Assembly (NCBI GenBank): GCA_041447245.1
Contig: JBGMEA010000027.1
Span: forward strand, 62,001 to 126,000
DNA from: JBGMEA01 sp041447245
Lineage (GTDB): Bacteria; Bacillota; Clostridia; Eubacteriales; Anaerofustaceae
Length of the DNA: 64,000 nt
Reading direction: 5' to 3'
The notes under the pieces were generated by a model. The model did no database searches. It worked only from the letters and a program-made list of their open reading frames with translations, and was not told the DNA's origin. A program made the translations under genes and the position numbers. The first letter of the stretch is position 1; each line of letters starts with the position of its first letter. Positions 8,726 through 17,830 of this stretch are shown piece by piece.

Positions 8726-9658
8726 TCAGTCTTCGAACAACGGAGTAGACAAATACCGATCTCCCGTATCGGGAAGCAGCACGACGATCGTTTTTCCTTC
8801 ATTCTCAGGACGTCTCGCAACTTCGGTTGCCGCCCATAACGCCGCACCTGCCGAAATTCCGACCAGAAGCCCTTCTTTTCTTGCCAGTTCTTTTCCGACC
8901 GCGAATGCATCATCGCTCTCCACAGCAATAATCTCATCATAAACGGATGTATTCAGCACACTGGGAACAAAATTTGCTCCGATTCCCTGGATTTTATGCG
9001 GTCCGAATTTTCCCTGAGACAATAGCGGTGAATCGGAAGGTTCCACAGCAATCACTTTCAGATCCGGATTTTTGCTTTTGAGGTACTCGCCCGTTCCTGT
9101 AATTGTGCCGCCCGTTCCGATCCCGGCGACAAAGAAATCAACGTTCCCGTCGGTATCGTTCCATATCTCAGGTCCGGTTGTCGCTTTGTGTGCGGCCGGG
9201 TTGGCGGGATTATCAAATTGTGCGGGAATAAACGCATTCGGAATTTCCTTCGCCAATTCTTCCGCTTTATCGATTGCCCCTTTCATGCCAAGAGGACCTT
9301 CCGTCAATACAAGTTCCGCCCCGTAGCCTTTGAGCAGTTTGCGCCGCTCGACGCTCATCGTTTCCGGCATGGTTAAAATGACGCGATAGCCTCTTGCAGC
9401 TGCCACACTCGCAAGACCGATGCCCGTATTTCCGCTTGTCGGTTCGATTATCACGGAACCAGTCTTAAGCAGACCTTTCTCTTCCGCATCATCGATCATT
9501 GCCTTCGCGATACGATCTTTCACACTGCCCGCAGGATTAAAATATTCCAACTTCGCGAGAATCGTTGCTTTCAGTTGGTGCGCCTGAGCATAATTTCTGA
9601 GTTCCAACAGCGGGGTGTTACCGATCAATTCGGTCAGTGAGCGATATATTTTTGCCAT
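8726..9658 (-). CDS. cysK: Cysteine synthase A (O-acetylserine sulfhydrylase)
   Basis: The 310-residue PLP enzyme converts O-acetylserine and sulfide to cysteine. The PLP lysine lies in NPAGSVKDR (about residue 42). SGNTG binds the substrate carboxylate, and GIGTGGTITG cradles the cofactor phosphate. Length and motifs fit CysK rather than the longer cystathionine beta-synthase. The second ATG (9658) is preferred because AAGGA lies at proper spacing from it and abuts an upstream ATG at 9667. It is transcribed alone and ends at a hairpin. CysM or O-ureidoserine variants cannot be ruled out from sequence alone. Confidence 0.93.
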   Translation of the reverse strand: MAKIYRSLTELIGNTPLLELRNYAQAHQLKATILAKLEYFNPAGSVKDRIAKAMIDDAEEKGLLKTGSVIIEPTSGNTGIGLASVAAARGYRVILTMPETMSVERRKLLKGYGAELVLTEGPLGMKGAIDKAEELAKEIPNAFIPAQFDNPANPAAHKATTGPEIWNDTDGNVDFFVAGIGTGGTITGTGEYLKSKNPDLKVIAVEPSDSPLLSQGKFGPHKIQGIGANFVPSVLNTSVYDEIIAVESDDAFAVGKELARKEGLLVGISAGAALWAATEVARRPENEGKTIVVLLPDTGDRYLSTPLFED

Positions 9659-10067
9659 TTCCGTCATCCTTCTTTCTTCATTCGATTCTTGTTTATCACA
9701 TCATATCCCGTTTTTCTATCCGTGTCAACCGATTTGGGAATTTATTTCATAGTTTTCATATTGATTTTATATGATTTAATTGAGATCCTTCCTTTTGCCG
9801 TAATTAAAACAAAGTTCAACCCATTCACACACCATCTATTCATTCCGAAATTTTACTACAAAACAAAATTGCAATTTAGTGGATTCCACCGGGTAAGGGA
9901 TCAATATTTCATGCAGAAGAAATCACATGATACCGTAACCCGCGAAAAAATTATTGCAATTCTTTTTTTCCTGCCTAAAAGATAAAACGCTATTCAAATC
10001 ACACTCCGCTTCACATAACCTGGTTTGTATTATGTTACAATAGAAAAAAACGGAGACGAAGATAACA
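9659..10067. other. Intergenic region between divergent cysK and mutS-like genes
   Basis: About 410 AT-rich bases must hold the divergent promoters of cysK and the MutS-like gene. A TACAAT at about 10036 resembles a -10 element for the latter, but no good -35 partner is visible. A 98-codon plus-strand frame at 9689-9985 has neither a ribosome binding site nor a family pattern, so I do not call it a gene. Confidence 0.4.
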
Positions 10068-11732
10068 ATGACATGGATCATAATCGGAGCGGCATTCATA
10101 GCACTCGTCATTACAATGCTGCTCTCGGCACACATGAAAAAGAAAAAAACGATTCGTTATTTATCAAAAAGTTTCGGGGATATTCCCAATCACATTTACC
10201 GCGAATCCGACCTTGAATCTATCCCGTCTTATTGGGATATAACATCCAGGGAATATCGGGATTGCGAAAAGATTGATTCGTTAACTTGGGATGATCTTGA
10301 TATGCAAAAAGTCTATGAACGAATTAACAACACACAATCCTCTATCGGGGATGAATTTTTGTATGCGACGTTGCACTCACAGAAGTTCGACGCCAACCGG
10401 CTGGAGGAAAGTGAACACCTCATCCGCCGTTTCGAATCGGACGAACCGCTCCGGCTGAAACTGCAGTATCCGCTGTTCCGACTCGGGAAAGAAGCATCAA
10501 ACGGGCTTGCGGAATTTCTGAATCAGCCGAATACCAAACGGTTGAACTATTCCTTTCTGTACCCTTTTTTGTGCGCAGCCTCTCTGATCTCGATTGCCAT
10601 TATTTTCTTTAACCATGCAGTTGGACTGACAAGTTTCGTCATTGTCTCACTCATCAATATTTTTCTGTATTACAAGACCAAACTTGGTCTGACGCAACAA
10701 CTGACCACGGTAAGGTATCTGTTTGCTATGCTGAAATGCGCCGAACAAATCTCTCGGATTCGGGATCCTATATGCGATTCATATACCGAAACGCTGAGGG
10801 AAAATCATCGCCCGATCAAAGCGATCACAAAATTATCAAAAGTATTTCTTAGCAATCCTTCTTCCGAACTCGATTTTCTCACGGAATACATGAAGATGAT
10901 GTTTCTGCTGGACTTTGTTTTTTATAATTTCCTGCTGTCCTCAATCAGTAAATATACGACGCAGTGCACTGCAATTTATGACACTATCGGCTATCTCGAT
11001 ACGCTTGTCTCTGTTGCATCCTATCGAGAAAGCGTTGATTTCTATTGTGAACCGAATTTTACGGATCACAGGGAAATTGTAGTCAAGCAGCTTGCTCATC
11101 CCTTAATAAAGCATCCTGTCAGCAATACCGTGACCATTGAGAAGATGTCACTGATTACCGGATCCAATGCTTCGGGAAAATCGACATTTGTCAAGTCTGT
11201 TGCCGTCAACATGCTTCTTGCCCAAACAATTCATACCTGCATAGCGCAAGAACTCTCCTTCCGACCTTCGTTTCTTATTTCCTCCATGGCGGTCAGAGAT
11301 AACATTGAGACAGGAGAAAGTTACTATATCGCAGAATTAAACTCTTTAAAACGCGTGCTTGACGGATTGAATGATACCACCCGCTGTGTCTGTTTCATCG
11401 ATGAAATTTTGAAGGGAACCAATACCATCGAACGCATTGCTGCCTCATCCGCGATTTTGCAATACCTGAGCAGCAGGAATGCACTGGCATTGGTCGCTAC
11501 ACACGACATTGAACTGACGGAAATTACGCAGACTTTTTGCGACAATTTCCATTTTCGTGAAACCATCACCGAAGAAGGAATCACATTCGATTATCAGATT
11601 CATAACGGTTATGCAACAACAAAAAATGCCATACGACTGTTGGGCTTTATGGGTTATCCCACATCCATCACAGAACAAGCAGAGTCATTGGCGCAACACT
11701 TTGAGAAAATCCGAAGCTGGGAAGTACTGTAA
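10068..11732 (+). CDS. Membrane-anchored MutS-family ATPase
   Basis: This 554-residue protein combines membrane segments with a C-terminal MutS ATPase. Hydrophobic spans lie at about residues 3-20, 163-181 and 184-203. A helical clamp-like region follows, then the ATPase with Walker A GSNASGKST (about 365-373), Walker B CVCFIDEIL (about 440-448), the EILKGTNT loop and the conserved ATHD. The mismatch-recognition and connector domains of MutS1 are missing. Similar membrane MutS-like proteins occur in Bacillota and Bacteroidota, and their function is not established. ATG 10068 follows GGAGACGAAG. It stands alone and ends at a bidirectional terminator. A role in mismatch repair should not be assumed. 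Confidence 0.88.
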   Translation: MTWIIIGAAFIALVITMLLSAHMKKKKTIRYLSKSFGDIPNHIYRESDLESIPSYWDITSREYRDCEKIDSLTWDDLDMQKVYERINNTQSSIGDEFLYATLHSQKFDANRLEESEHLIRRFESDEPLRLKLQYPLFRLGKEASNGLAEFLNQPNTKRLNYSFLYPFLCAASLISIAIIFFNHAVGLTSFVIVSLINIFLYYKTKLGLTQQLTTVRYLFAMLKCAEQISRIRDPICDSYTETLRENHRPIKAITKLSKVFLSNPSSELDFLTEYMKMMFLLDFVFYNFLLSSISKYTTQCTAIYDTIGYLDTLVSVASYRESVDFYCEPNFTDHREIVVKQLAHPLIKHPVSNTVTIEKMSLITGSNASGKSTFVKSVAVNMLLAQTIHTCIAQELSFRPSFLISSMAVRDNIETGESYYIAELNSLKRVLDGLNDTTRCVCFIDEILKGTNTIERIAASSAILQYLSSRNALALVATHDIELTEITQTFCDNFHFRETITEEGITFDYQIHNGYATTKNAIRLLGFMGYPTSITEQAESLAQHFEKIRSWEVL

Positions 11733-11850
11733 AACCGAATCAAAGTATTTCTATCATTAGCAACGTTGTACATAAAAAAATCAAACGTCAAGTTATTTTC
11801 GATTATCAATCACTTCATCGTTTGTAATTTGGTAGTTTCCCATTAAAAAG

Positions 11851-11878
11851 ATGTCGAAATCAATCGGCATATTTTTTT
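11851..11878 (+). terminator. Bidirectional intrinsic terminator
   Basis: The stem ATGTCG/CGGCAT with an eight-base loop is followed by ATTTTTTT on the plus strand. On the minus strand it is followed by CTTTTT. It separates the convergent MutS-like gene and nadE. Confidence 0.75.
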
Positions 11879-11894
11879 GATTACATTCCGAAAT

Positions 11895-13808
11895 TCACAC
11901 CAATTCTTCCAACTCCTTCAGCCAAAGCGCTGATGATGCATCGCTCGGCATACGCCAGTCCGCGCGAGGGGAAAGCGTAACCGATCCGATCTTCGGACCG
12001 TCCGGCATACAGCTGCGTTTGAACTGCATCGCAAAAAACCGTCGGTAAAATACTCTCAGCCAAGACAGAATGGTTGCACGATCATATACTTCACGAAACG
12101 CGTAACACGCAAGCCGATATACTTTCTTCGGCGGGAATGCGCGTCGCACAACATGATACAAAAAGAAATCATGCAACTCATACGGCCCGACCAGTTCTTC
12201 CGTTTTCTGAGAAATCGTTCCGTCTTTTGCAGGCAGCAGCTCCGGAGAGACGGGAGTGTCCAGAATATCCAGCAACACATGCCGTTCCTGTTCGCTTTCG
12301 GCAATATCCGCGGCATACCGCACGATATGACGCACAAGTGTCTTGGGGACAGATGCATTTACGGCATACATGGACATATGATCCCCGTTGTAGGTTGCCC
12401 ATCCCAGCGCCGATTCGGACAGATCACCCGTACCGACAACGATCCCGTTTGTCTGATTGGCAATATCCATGAGCACCTGCGTTCGTTCCCTTGCCTGTGC
12501 ATTTTCGAATGTTACATCATGTTGATCCTTCTTATGCCCGATATCTTTAAAATGCTGCAATACGGATGTGGTAATATCGATTTCGCGAAAACTGACACCC
12601 AGTGATTCGCACAGTTTCTGTGCATTGCTTTTGGTACGTTCCGTCGTGCCGAAACACGGCATCGTCACGGCAATCACCTGTTTGCGATCTCGTCCGAGTG
12701 CATCCATTGCCCTCACCGAAACCAGAAGCGCCAGACAGGAGTCCAGCCCTCCCGAAATTCCGATCACGACAGTGTCGCATCCGATATGCCCGACTCGTTT
12801 TTTCAATCCCGCTGTCTGCATGGACAGGATTCTTTCACATCGCTGATTCCGGTCACGCCCTTCGGAAGGGACAAACGGAGTCATAGAATATCCTCTCGTC
12901 AATTCGGTTGACTTACTATCCATTCGAAAGCCGATTGTTATATAGTTTGAATCCTTCACTGTTTTGTATGTTGTCAGTCTTCTTCGTTCGTACGCCAAGA
13001 AATCAACATCGATTTCACTTGCGATGATACTTCCCGAAAAAGGTTCTTTTTCTGCAAGCAATGTACCGTTTTCCGCAATCAGATTATGCCCAGCAAACAC
13101 CATATCCGTTGTGGATTCCCCCTCACCTGCGTCGGCATAGAGGTAACCGCAGACCAGACGCGCCGACTGCCCTGTAACAAGATCACGTCGATACTCTTCT
13201 TTGCCGATGATTTCATCGCTCGCAGACAAGTTCGCAATTACGGTTGCCCCTGCCAATGCATGAGAAACGGAAGGCGGGGATGGAACCCAAAGGTCCTCGC
13301 AGATTTCTGCCGAGAAGATAAAATTCGCCATATTTTCGCAAGAAAACAATAATTTCGTTCCGAACTGGGCTCGAACCCATCCGATTTCGATTTCGGAATT
13401 TTCGATCGGAGCGGATGTGAAATGCCGCTGTTCGTAAAACTCGGAATAATTCGGCAAATACGTTTTCGGGATGACTCCGAGGATTGTTCCTTGGTATATG
13501 ACGACTGCGCAATTATAGAGCTTTCCTTCTTTTTCGAGGGGTGCTCCGACAAGCAACAGCAGTTGATACGATTTTGATGCCTGCATCAAAGACAATACGG
13601 CATTTGCCGCTCCATCCAACAATGTTTTTTGCAAAAACAAATCCCCGCATGTGTACCCTGTTATGCACAGCTCCGGAAGCACCAGCATGTTTGCGCCGAT
13701 TTTTTCCGCATCCTGCATGGAGGAGAGTATCTGTTCGGTGTTGTAAATGCAGTCCGCCACTCGAATCTCGGGAGATGCCGCAGCTGCTTTGATAAACCCG
13801 TCTTTCAT
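11895..13808 (-). CDS. nadE: Glutamine-dependent NAD+ synthetase
   Basis: This 637-residue two-domain enzyme amidates nicotinate adenine dinucleotide to NAD+ with glutamine and ATP. Residues about 1-290 form a nitrilase-type glutaminase with the catalytic Glu in LVLPELCITGY, Lys in PKTYLPNY and Cys in AEICEDLW. The C-terminal synthetase domain carries the P-loop GISGGLDSCLAL (about 345-356) and the GTGDLSE loop. The length equals the long NadE form, and all three catalytic residues are present. No strong ribosome binding site precedes ATG 13808, but the frame starts directly at the glutaminase domain. It is convergent with the MutS-like gene. Confidence 0.95.
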   Translation of the reverse strand: MKDGFIKAAAASPEIRVADCIYNTEQILSSMQDAEKIGANMLVLPELCITGYTCGDLFLQKTLLDGAANAVLSLMQASKSYQLLLLVGAPLEKEGKLYNCAVVIYQGTILGVIPKTYLPNYSEFYEQRHFTSAPIENSEIEIGWVRAQFGTKLLFSCENMANFIFSAEICEDLWVPSPPSVSHALAGATVIANLSASDEIIGKEEYRRDLVTGQSARLVCGYLYADAGEGESTTDMVFAGHNLIAENGTLLAEKEPFSGSIIASEIDVDFLAYERRRLTTYKTVKDSNYITIGFRMDSKSTELTRGYSMTPFVPSEGRDRNQRCERILSMQTAGLKKRVGHIGCDTVVIGISGGLDSCLALLVSVRAMDALGRDRKQVIAVTMPCFGTTERTKSNAQKLCESLGVSFREIDITTSVLQHFKDIGHKKDQHDVTFENAQARERTQVLMDIANQTNGIVVGTGDLSESALGWATYNGDHMSMYAVNASVPKTLVRHIVRYAADIAESEQERHVLLDILDTPVSPELLPAKDGTISQKTEELVGPYELHDFFLYHVVRRAFPPKKVYRLACYAFREVYDRATILSWLRVFYRRFFAMQFKRSCMPDGPKIGSVTLSPRADWRMPSDASSALWLKELEELV

Positions 13809-13972
13809 TCCGATTCTCTTTTCGATTATTCTGTATCCTCATTATATCCATTCAACGCAAAAAAAACAAGCCGATCTGTTTTTCGTGCGTTGGGGCGCCT
13901 ATGTTACTGGAAAACGAAGCAGTACACCGCGCGAATCAAAAATCTATCGAAATTAAAAACGCAATATCTTAC

Positions 13973-14001
13973 TTGACAGAATTACAATCAGCTTTTATAA
14001 T
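13973..14001 (+). promoter_or_regulatory. Consensus sigma-70 type promoter of the cobalamin-riboswitch operon
   Basis: TTGACA (13973-13978) and TATAAT (13996-14001) are both perfect consensus hexamers with a 17-base spacer. The riboswitch starts about 17 bases after the -10 element. Confidence 0.9.
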
Positions 14002-14017
14002 ACTCAATAATAACAAC

Positions 14018-14180
14018 ATGCTCGGTGCCCGATAATCGGGATAATAGGGAATCAGGTGCAAAACCTGAACGGACCCGCCACTGTATATGCCGAGGATCGC
14101 GCGAATACCACCGGAAACGGGAAGGTGCGTTGATCCGTCCGAGGCATGAGTCAGGAAACCTGCCGGCTTGTTAATCCATG
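14018..14180 (+). promoter_or_regulatory. Cobalamin riboswitch
   Basis: The core matches the adenosylcobalamin riboswitch consensus. It shows GGTGCCC near the 5' end, GGGAATCAGGTGCAAAACCTG, the invariant block ACGGACCCGCCACTGTA (about 14069-14085), and the 3' block GAGTCAGGAAACCTGCCGGC (about 14148-14167). A strong promoter lies upstream and a terminator hairpin follows. It should therefore switch off the downstream operon at the transcription level when cobamide is plentiful. Confidence 0.95.
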
Positions 14181-14192
14181 ATGAACGATGGT

Positions 14193-14226
14193 AAAGTTCA
14201 CATCTGAGAAAGATGTGAACTTTTTT
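14193..14226 (+). terminator. Riboswitch terminator hairpin
   Basis: Arms from AAAGTTCACATCT and AGATGTGAACTTT form a long perfect stem followed by TTTTTT. It lies 12 bases after the riboswitch aptamer and before the first gene, so it is the expression platform. Confidence 0.9.
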
Positions 14227-14246
14227 ATTTTGAGCGGAGGGATGAA

Positions 14247-15245
14247 ATGAAAGCATACCGGCTAGTCAATCAGCAACAATTAGCATATCAGGAACTGCCG
14301 ATGCCCGAACCGCAAAGCGGAGAACTTCTGATTCAGATTGCGCATTGCGGTATCTGCAGAACCGACCGAAAATGCTATGCAATGGGACAAAGAGACCTGC
14401 ACATGCCCAGAATCCTCGGGCACGAAATCACAGGAAAGGTTTATGCCCTCGGCAGTGATGTCACAGGATATCAACTCGGTCAACGCGTTGTTCTTCATCC
14501 AGGTGTCTCCTGCGGCACTTGCGAATTCTGCAGATCGGATCGCGACCAATTGTGTCATGAGATGCAAATATTCGGTTTTCATCTTGACGGAGGGTTTGCG
14601 GAATATTGTCTGGTACCTGCGCAAGGCGTAAAGAATCATATTGTCATTCCGATTCCGGACAGTCTTGATTTCAAAACCGCCGCATTGGCGGAACCTCTGG
14701 CCTGTGCCGTCAATATGAAAGAAAAGATGCCGAATCAGATCAAACATCTCGTCATTTTCGGAGGCGGTGCACTCGGAACCCTCACGGCTCTTCTGTGGAT
14801 CGAAACGGAAAGCAGCGATGTAACTGTGGTCGAACCGAATCAATGGAAACGCGATGTCCTCTCAGGATTGCATATCCGATCGGTATCTTCCGTCGAAGAT
14901 TTGACAGAGGCTGTCGATGCGGTAATCAACTGCTGCCCCGATCCATCGGTATTCGAAGCAGCGCTGAATCTTCTGATTCCGGGCGGAATCCTGGGCTACT
15001 TCAGCGGACTGACCGGAGCGGATGGGATTCCGCAGAAAACCATCAATCAAATTCATTACAAAGAATTGTGCATAGTCGGAGCCTACGGATGTGCATTGCA
15101 TCATACGCAGCAGGCAGTAAAATATCTGACGCAAGGTCTTGCGGATGCTGTTGCAAAAAGCAGCATTTCTCTCTCAGAACTTCCTGTTCATATAGCGTCG
15201 TTGGAGCAGGATCAAGCCATATTCACAGCAATCAATTTACTATAA
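14247..15245 (+). CDS. Zinc-dependent alcohol dehydrogenase family protein
   Basis: The 332-residue protein is a medium-chain dehydrogenase/reductase. The catalytic zinc ligands are visible: Cys in AHCGICRTD (about residues 32-40) and the GHE motif in LGHEITGK. A structural-zinc cysteine lobe follows (CGTCEFCRSDRDQLC, about 90-104), and a Rossmann loop VIFGGGALGTL opens the nucleotide domain. The fold is like threonine or sorbitol dehydrogenases, but the substrate is unknown. It is the first gene after a cobalamin riboswitch, which is an unusual place for this family. An alcohol or polyol step connected with cobamide supply or replacement is an inference. Eleven bases separate it from the next gene. 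Confidence 0.88.
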   Translation: MKAYRLVNQQQLAYQELPMPEPQSGELLIQIAHCGICRTDRKCYAMGQRDLHMPRILGHEITGKVYALGSDVTGYQLGQRVVLHPGVSCGTCEFCRSDRDQLCHEMQIFGFHLDGGFAEYCLVPAQGVKNHIVIPIPDSLDFKTAALAEPLACAVNMKEKMPNQIKHLVIFGGGALGTLTALLWIETESSDVTVVEPNQWKRDVLSGLHIRSVSSVEDLTEAVDAVINCCPDPSVFEAALNLLIPGGILGYFSGLTGADGIPQKTINQIHYKELCIVGAYGCALHHTQQAVKYLTQGLADAVAKSSISLSELPVHIASLEQDQAIFTAINLL

Positions 15246-15256
15246 GGAGAACAACA

Positions 15257-16363
15257 ATGGAACAATTTTCTACCGCCGTCACAAAACTGATTCAGAAACA
15301 GGATTTGAGTTACGATGAAATGATATATTATTTCAAAAAGCTCATGAACAACGAAGAAACGGAAATGCATCAGGGAGCATTCCTTTCCGCACTTGCGGCG
15401 AAAGGAGAAAGTCCGGAAGAAATCAAAGCCGTCTGGCAGTGCATTATGGATCTGGATACCGTTATTGCCAAACCGGAAGTATCCGCGCCGCTTGTGGAAA
15501 ACAGCGGGACGGGAATGGATCGTCTCAAAACATTCAACATCAGCTCTCTCGCCGCTTTGTGCGCGGCTTCTGAGGGGGTAGTGATTGCACGACACGGCGC
15601 ACGTGCCATGACATCGAAATGCGGCGCCATCGACGTGTTGGAAAACGCTGGTGTTTTCGTTGATGCTCCCGCTCCCTTGGTTAAACAAAGCATCGAGCAA
15701 ACCGGCATCGGCATTTACAACGGAATGAGCCCTCAGATTCACCCGAATGCGCTCGGCCGCATTCTCAGCCAAATCTCCTTCGGAACCGTTCTGAATGTCG
15801 CGGCGTCTCTTGCCAATCCGGCTATCCCCGAATATGCCGTTCGGGGCGTTTACGAGAAAGAAATGCTGCTCCCGGTTGCGAATATAATGAAGGAAATCGG
15901 ATACCGAAAAGCATACATCATCTGCGGGCTGAACTCAGAAGGCATCAGCATGATTGACGAAGCATCCACTATCGGAGACACCGCATACGCGTATCTGGGA
16001 GAAGACGGAAGGATCGAACAGGGGATCATCTCTCCGGAGAGCGTTGGGATCAAACGAGTCGATCCCGATCAAATCAGGGCAATGGAAACAAAAGAAGCCA
16101 ACACCGATTTGTTTATGAAGGTATTATGCGGCAAGGCAACGGACGCGCAGACTGATATCACCGCATTGAATGCCGGACTGATCCTGATGCTTGCCGGTAA
16201 GGCGAATTCTCTGACAGACGGGGTACAGCTGGCCCGTGATGCAATCTATTCGGGTAAAGCATATGCGAAACTGGAACAATGGGTATCCGTTCAGGATAAT
16301 CCCGAAAACAAAGGGGCAGGCAAAATCAAGTTGGATGCGCTCAGGGAGCGTAACAGCCTGTGA
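15257..16363 (+). CDS. TrpD-like (anthranilate phosphoribosyltransferase family) protein
   Basis: The 368-residue protein has the TrpD/pyrimidine phosphorylase fold: a helical N-domain, then the PRPP loop NSGTGMDRLKTFNISS (about residues 80-95) and RHGARAMTSKCGAIDVLE. In true TrpD enzymes the segment after HPAM reads like RRELGIRT and contains the arginine that binds anthranilate. Here the equivalent segment is LSQISFGT, so that arginine is missing. No trp genes are nearby. Its operon is under a cobalamin riboswitch, which points to a role around cobamides, perhaps activating a lower-ligand base. That role is a hypothesis. ATG 15257 follows AAGGAG; longer in-frame extensions overlap the dehydrogenase gene and are not real. 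Confidence 0.85.
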   Translation: MEQFSTAVTKLIQKQDLSYDEMIYYFKKLMNNEETEMHQGAFLSALAAKGESPEEIKAVWQCIMDLDTVIAKPEVSAPLVENSGTGMDRLKTFNISSLAALCAASEGVVIARHGARAMTSKCGAIDVLENAGVFVDAPAPLVKQSIEQTGIGIYNGMSPQIHPNALGRILSQISFGTVLNVAASLANPAIPEYAVRGVYEKEMLLPVANIMKEIGYRKAYIICGLNSEGISMIDEASTIGDTAYAYLGEDGRIEQGIISPESVGIKRVDPDQIRAMETKEANTDLFMKVLCGKATDAQTDITALNAGLILMLAGKANSLTDGVQLARDAIYSGKAYAKLEQWVSVQDNPENKGAGKIKLDALRERNSL

Positions 16364-16560
16364 AACTGTATGCACTCAAGTCCGGTAATGAATATCTAAA
16401 AACATCGGGTGCAAACCCTGAACTGGTAAGTCTCTCGCATGCCAGCGTATTTCCGAGCCTCACGCAAGCAAACGAATCTTTGCAGCGGATGATTCAGAAA
16501 AACATCACTCCCCTGCGGATCGTGATGCTGGAAATCATCGAAACAGAACTTTCCGAATAA
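16360..16560 (+). CDS. Small 66-residue protein of the cobalamin-riboswitch operon
   Basis: The GTG start overlaps the stop of the TrpD-like gene (GTGA), a typical coupling for real genes. The product is soluble and mixed in charge, begins MKLYALKSGNEYLKT, and has no transmembrane segment or cysteines. I do not recognise a family. A terminator follows directly, so it is the last gene of the operon. It could be an accessory subunit of the TrpD-like enzyme. Confidence 0.65.
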   Translation: MKLYALKSGNEYLKTSGANPELVSLSHASVFPSLTQANESLQRMIQKNITPLRIVMLEIIETELSE

Positions 16561-16563
16561 AAG

Positions 16564-16600
16564 AAAGAGAAATGCAGATGCTTGCATTTCTCTTTTCTTT
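16564..16600 (+). terminator. Bidirectional intrinsic terminator
   Basis: The 13-bp arms 16564-16576 and 16583-16595 pair perfectly and are followed by TCTTTC on the plus strand. On the minus strand the stem runs into a T-rich tail, so it can also end the arginine operon, whose last stop is at 16637. Confidence 0.75.
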
Positions 16601-16636
16601 CATCAATTTTAGCCTGCTATTTCCCGGGAAATACGA

Positions 16637-17830
16637 TCAATGTTTTGCCAACACTCCATCCAGTATTTCCAGACATTTTTGTATATCGGATTCACCGATA
16701 ATCAGCGGAGGAACGAACCGGATGATACTTTCTCCCGCGTTCACCAGCAACAATCCCTGCTCGATACATTCGGAAATAATCTCTTTCACCGGTTGACTGC
16801 ATTCCATCCCGAGCATCAGTCCGACACCTCGCACATCTTTCACGATGCCGTACTTCTCTTTCAGGGCTATCAATCCCGTTTTCAGCAATTCTCCCTGCTT
16901 CTTGACATTTTCCAGCAGATTCTTTTCCTGAATCTCGCTGAGCACCGCCTTGCCTGCGGATGCGGCAAGCGCATTGCCCCCAAAGGTGCTTGCGTGATTG
17001 CCTGGCTCAAACGCCTTTTCCGCTTTCGCGTTCGCGAGCATTGCTCCGATGGGGAATCCGCCCCCGAGCCCTTTCGCCATGGCGATGGTGTCGGGTTTGA
17101 CTCCGAAGTACTCATAAGCGAATAAATATCCCGTTCTGCCGATCCCGCACTGCACTTCATCAAACATCAGAAGGATATCATTTTCGTCGCACAGTGCTCT
17201 TACTTTTTGCAGATATTCTTTATCTGCAGGCAGAATTCCGCCTTCTCCCTGAATCGGTTCCAGTAAAATGCAGCAAACCGTATCATCGACTTCTTTCAAC
17301 AGCGCATCATAGTCATTGAACGGAACATGAACGATATTCGGTACAAGCCCACCGAGATGCTGCTGATATTTCAGCTGTCCCGTTGCGCTCACGGCACCGT
17401 AAGTTCTGCCATGAAACGAGTGCAACATCGCGATTACCTTTGACGGCTGATTCGATTTAAACTTCGCTCCGTACATTCTGGCAAGTTTCAGGGACGATTC
17501 CACCGCTTCTGCTCCGCTGTTGCAGAAAAAAACTTTTTCAAATCCGCTCAGCGAAGTCATCATTTCACCCAACTCCACTGCCGGAATATTATAATATAGA
17601 TTTGATACGTGATACAGTTGGTCGATCTGCGCCTTGAGTGCTTCATTCAGATTTTTGTTATTATAGCCGAGCGAATTGACGGCGATCCCGCTGACGAAAT
17701 CAAGATACTCCTTTCCGTCCGCGTCGGTCAGATACACCCCGTCCCCTTTCACGAATGTAATCGGAAACCGATTGTAAGTATTCATAAACACGTGCTTGCC
17801 GCGTGCTGCGTAATTTTCATTATTCTGCAT
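16637..17830 (-). CDS. argD: Acetylornithine aminotransferase
   Basis: The 397-residue class III aminotransferase converts N-acetylglutamate semialdehyde to N-acetylornithine using glutamate. The PLP lysine is in IAMAKGLGGGFPIGAML. The cofactor-phosphate and carboxylate pockets are marked by FCNSGAEAVESSLKLAR and LMFDEVQCGIGRTG. It is the last gene of argCJBD and its start overlaps the end of argB by 11 bases. Ornithine or gamma-aminobutyrate aminotransferases are close relatives, but the operon settles the assignment. Confidence 0.95.
   Translation of the reverse strand: MQNNENYAARGKHVFMNTYNRFPITFVKGDGVYLTDADGKEYLDFVSGIAVNSLGYNNKNLNEALKAQIDQLYHVSNLYYNIPAVELGEMMTSLSGFEKVFFCNSGAEAVESSLKLARMYGAKFKSNQPSKVIAMLHSFHGRTYGAVSATGQLKYQQHLGGLVPNIVHVPFNDYDALLKEVDDTVCCILLEPIQGEGGILPADKEYLQKVRALCDENDILLMFDEVQCGIGRTGYLFAYEYFGVKPDTIAMAKGLGGGFPIGAMLANAKAEKAFEPGNHASTFGGNALAASAGKAVLSEIQEKNLLENVKKQGELLKTGLIALKEKYGIVKDVRGVGLMLGMECSQPVKEIISECIEQGLLLVNAGESIIRFVPPLIIGESDIQKCLEILDGVLAKH

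Noticed and set aside
9689..9985. 98-codon hydrophobic frame between cysK and the MutS-like gene
   Set aside because: No ribosome binding site, AT-driven hydrophobic composition, and it lies over the expected promoters of both neighbours.
14795..15256. Long in-frame extension of the TrpD-like gene
   Set aside because: It overlaps the dehydrogenase gene in another frame and shows no conserved protein pattern. The AAGGAG-preceded ATG at 15257 fits the family start.
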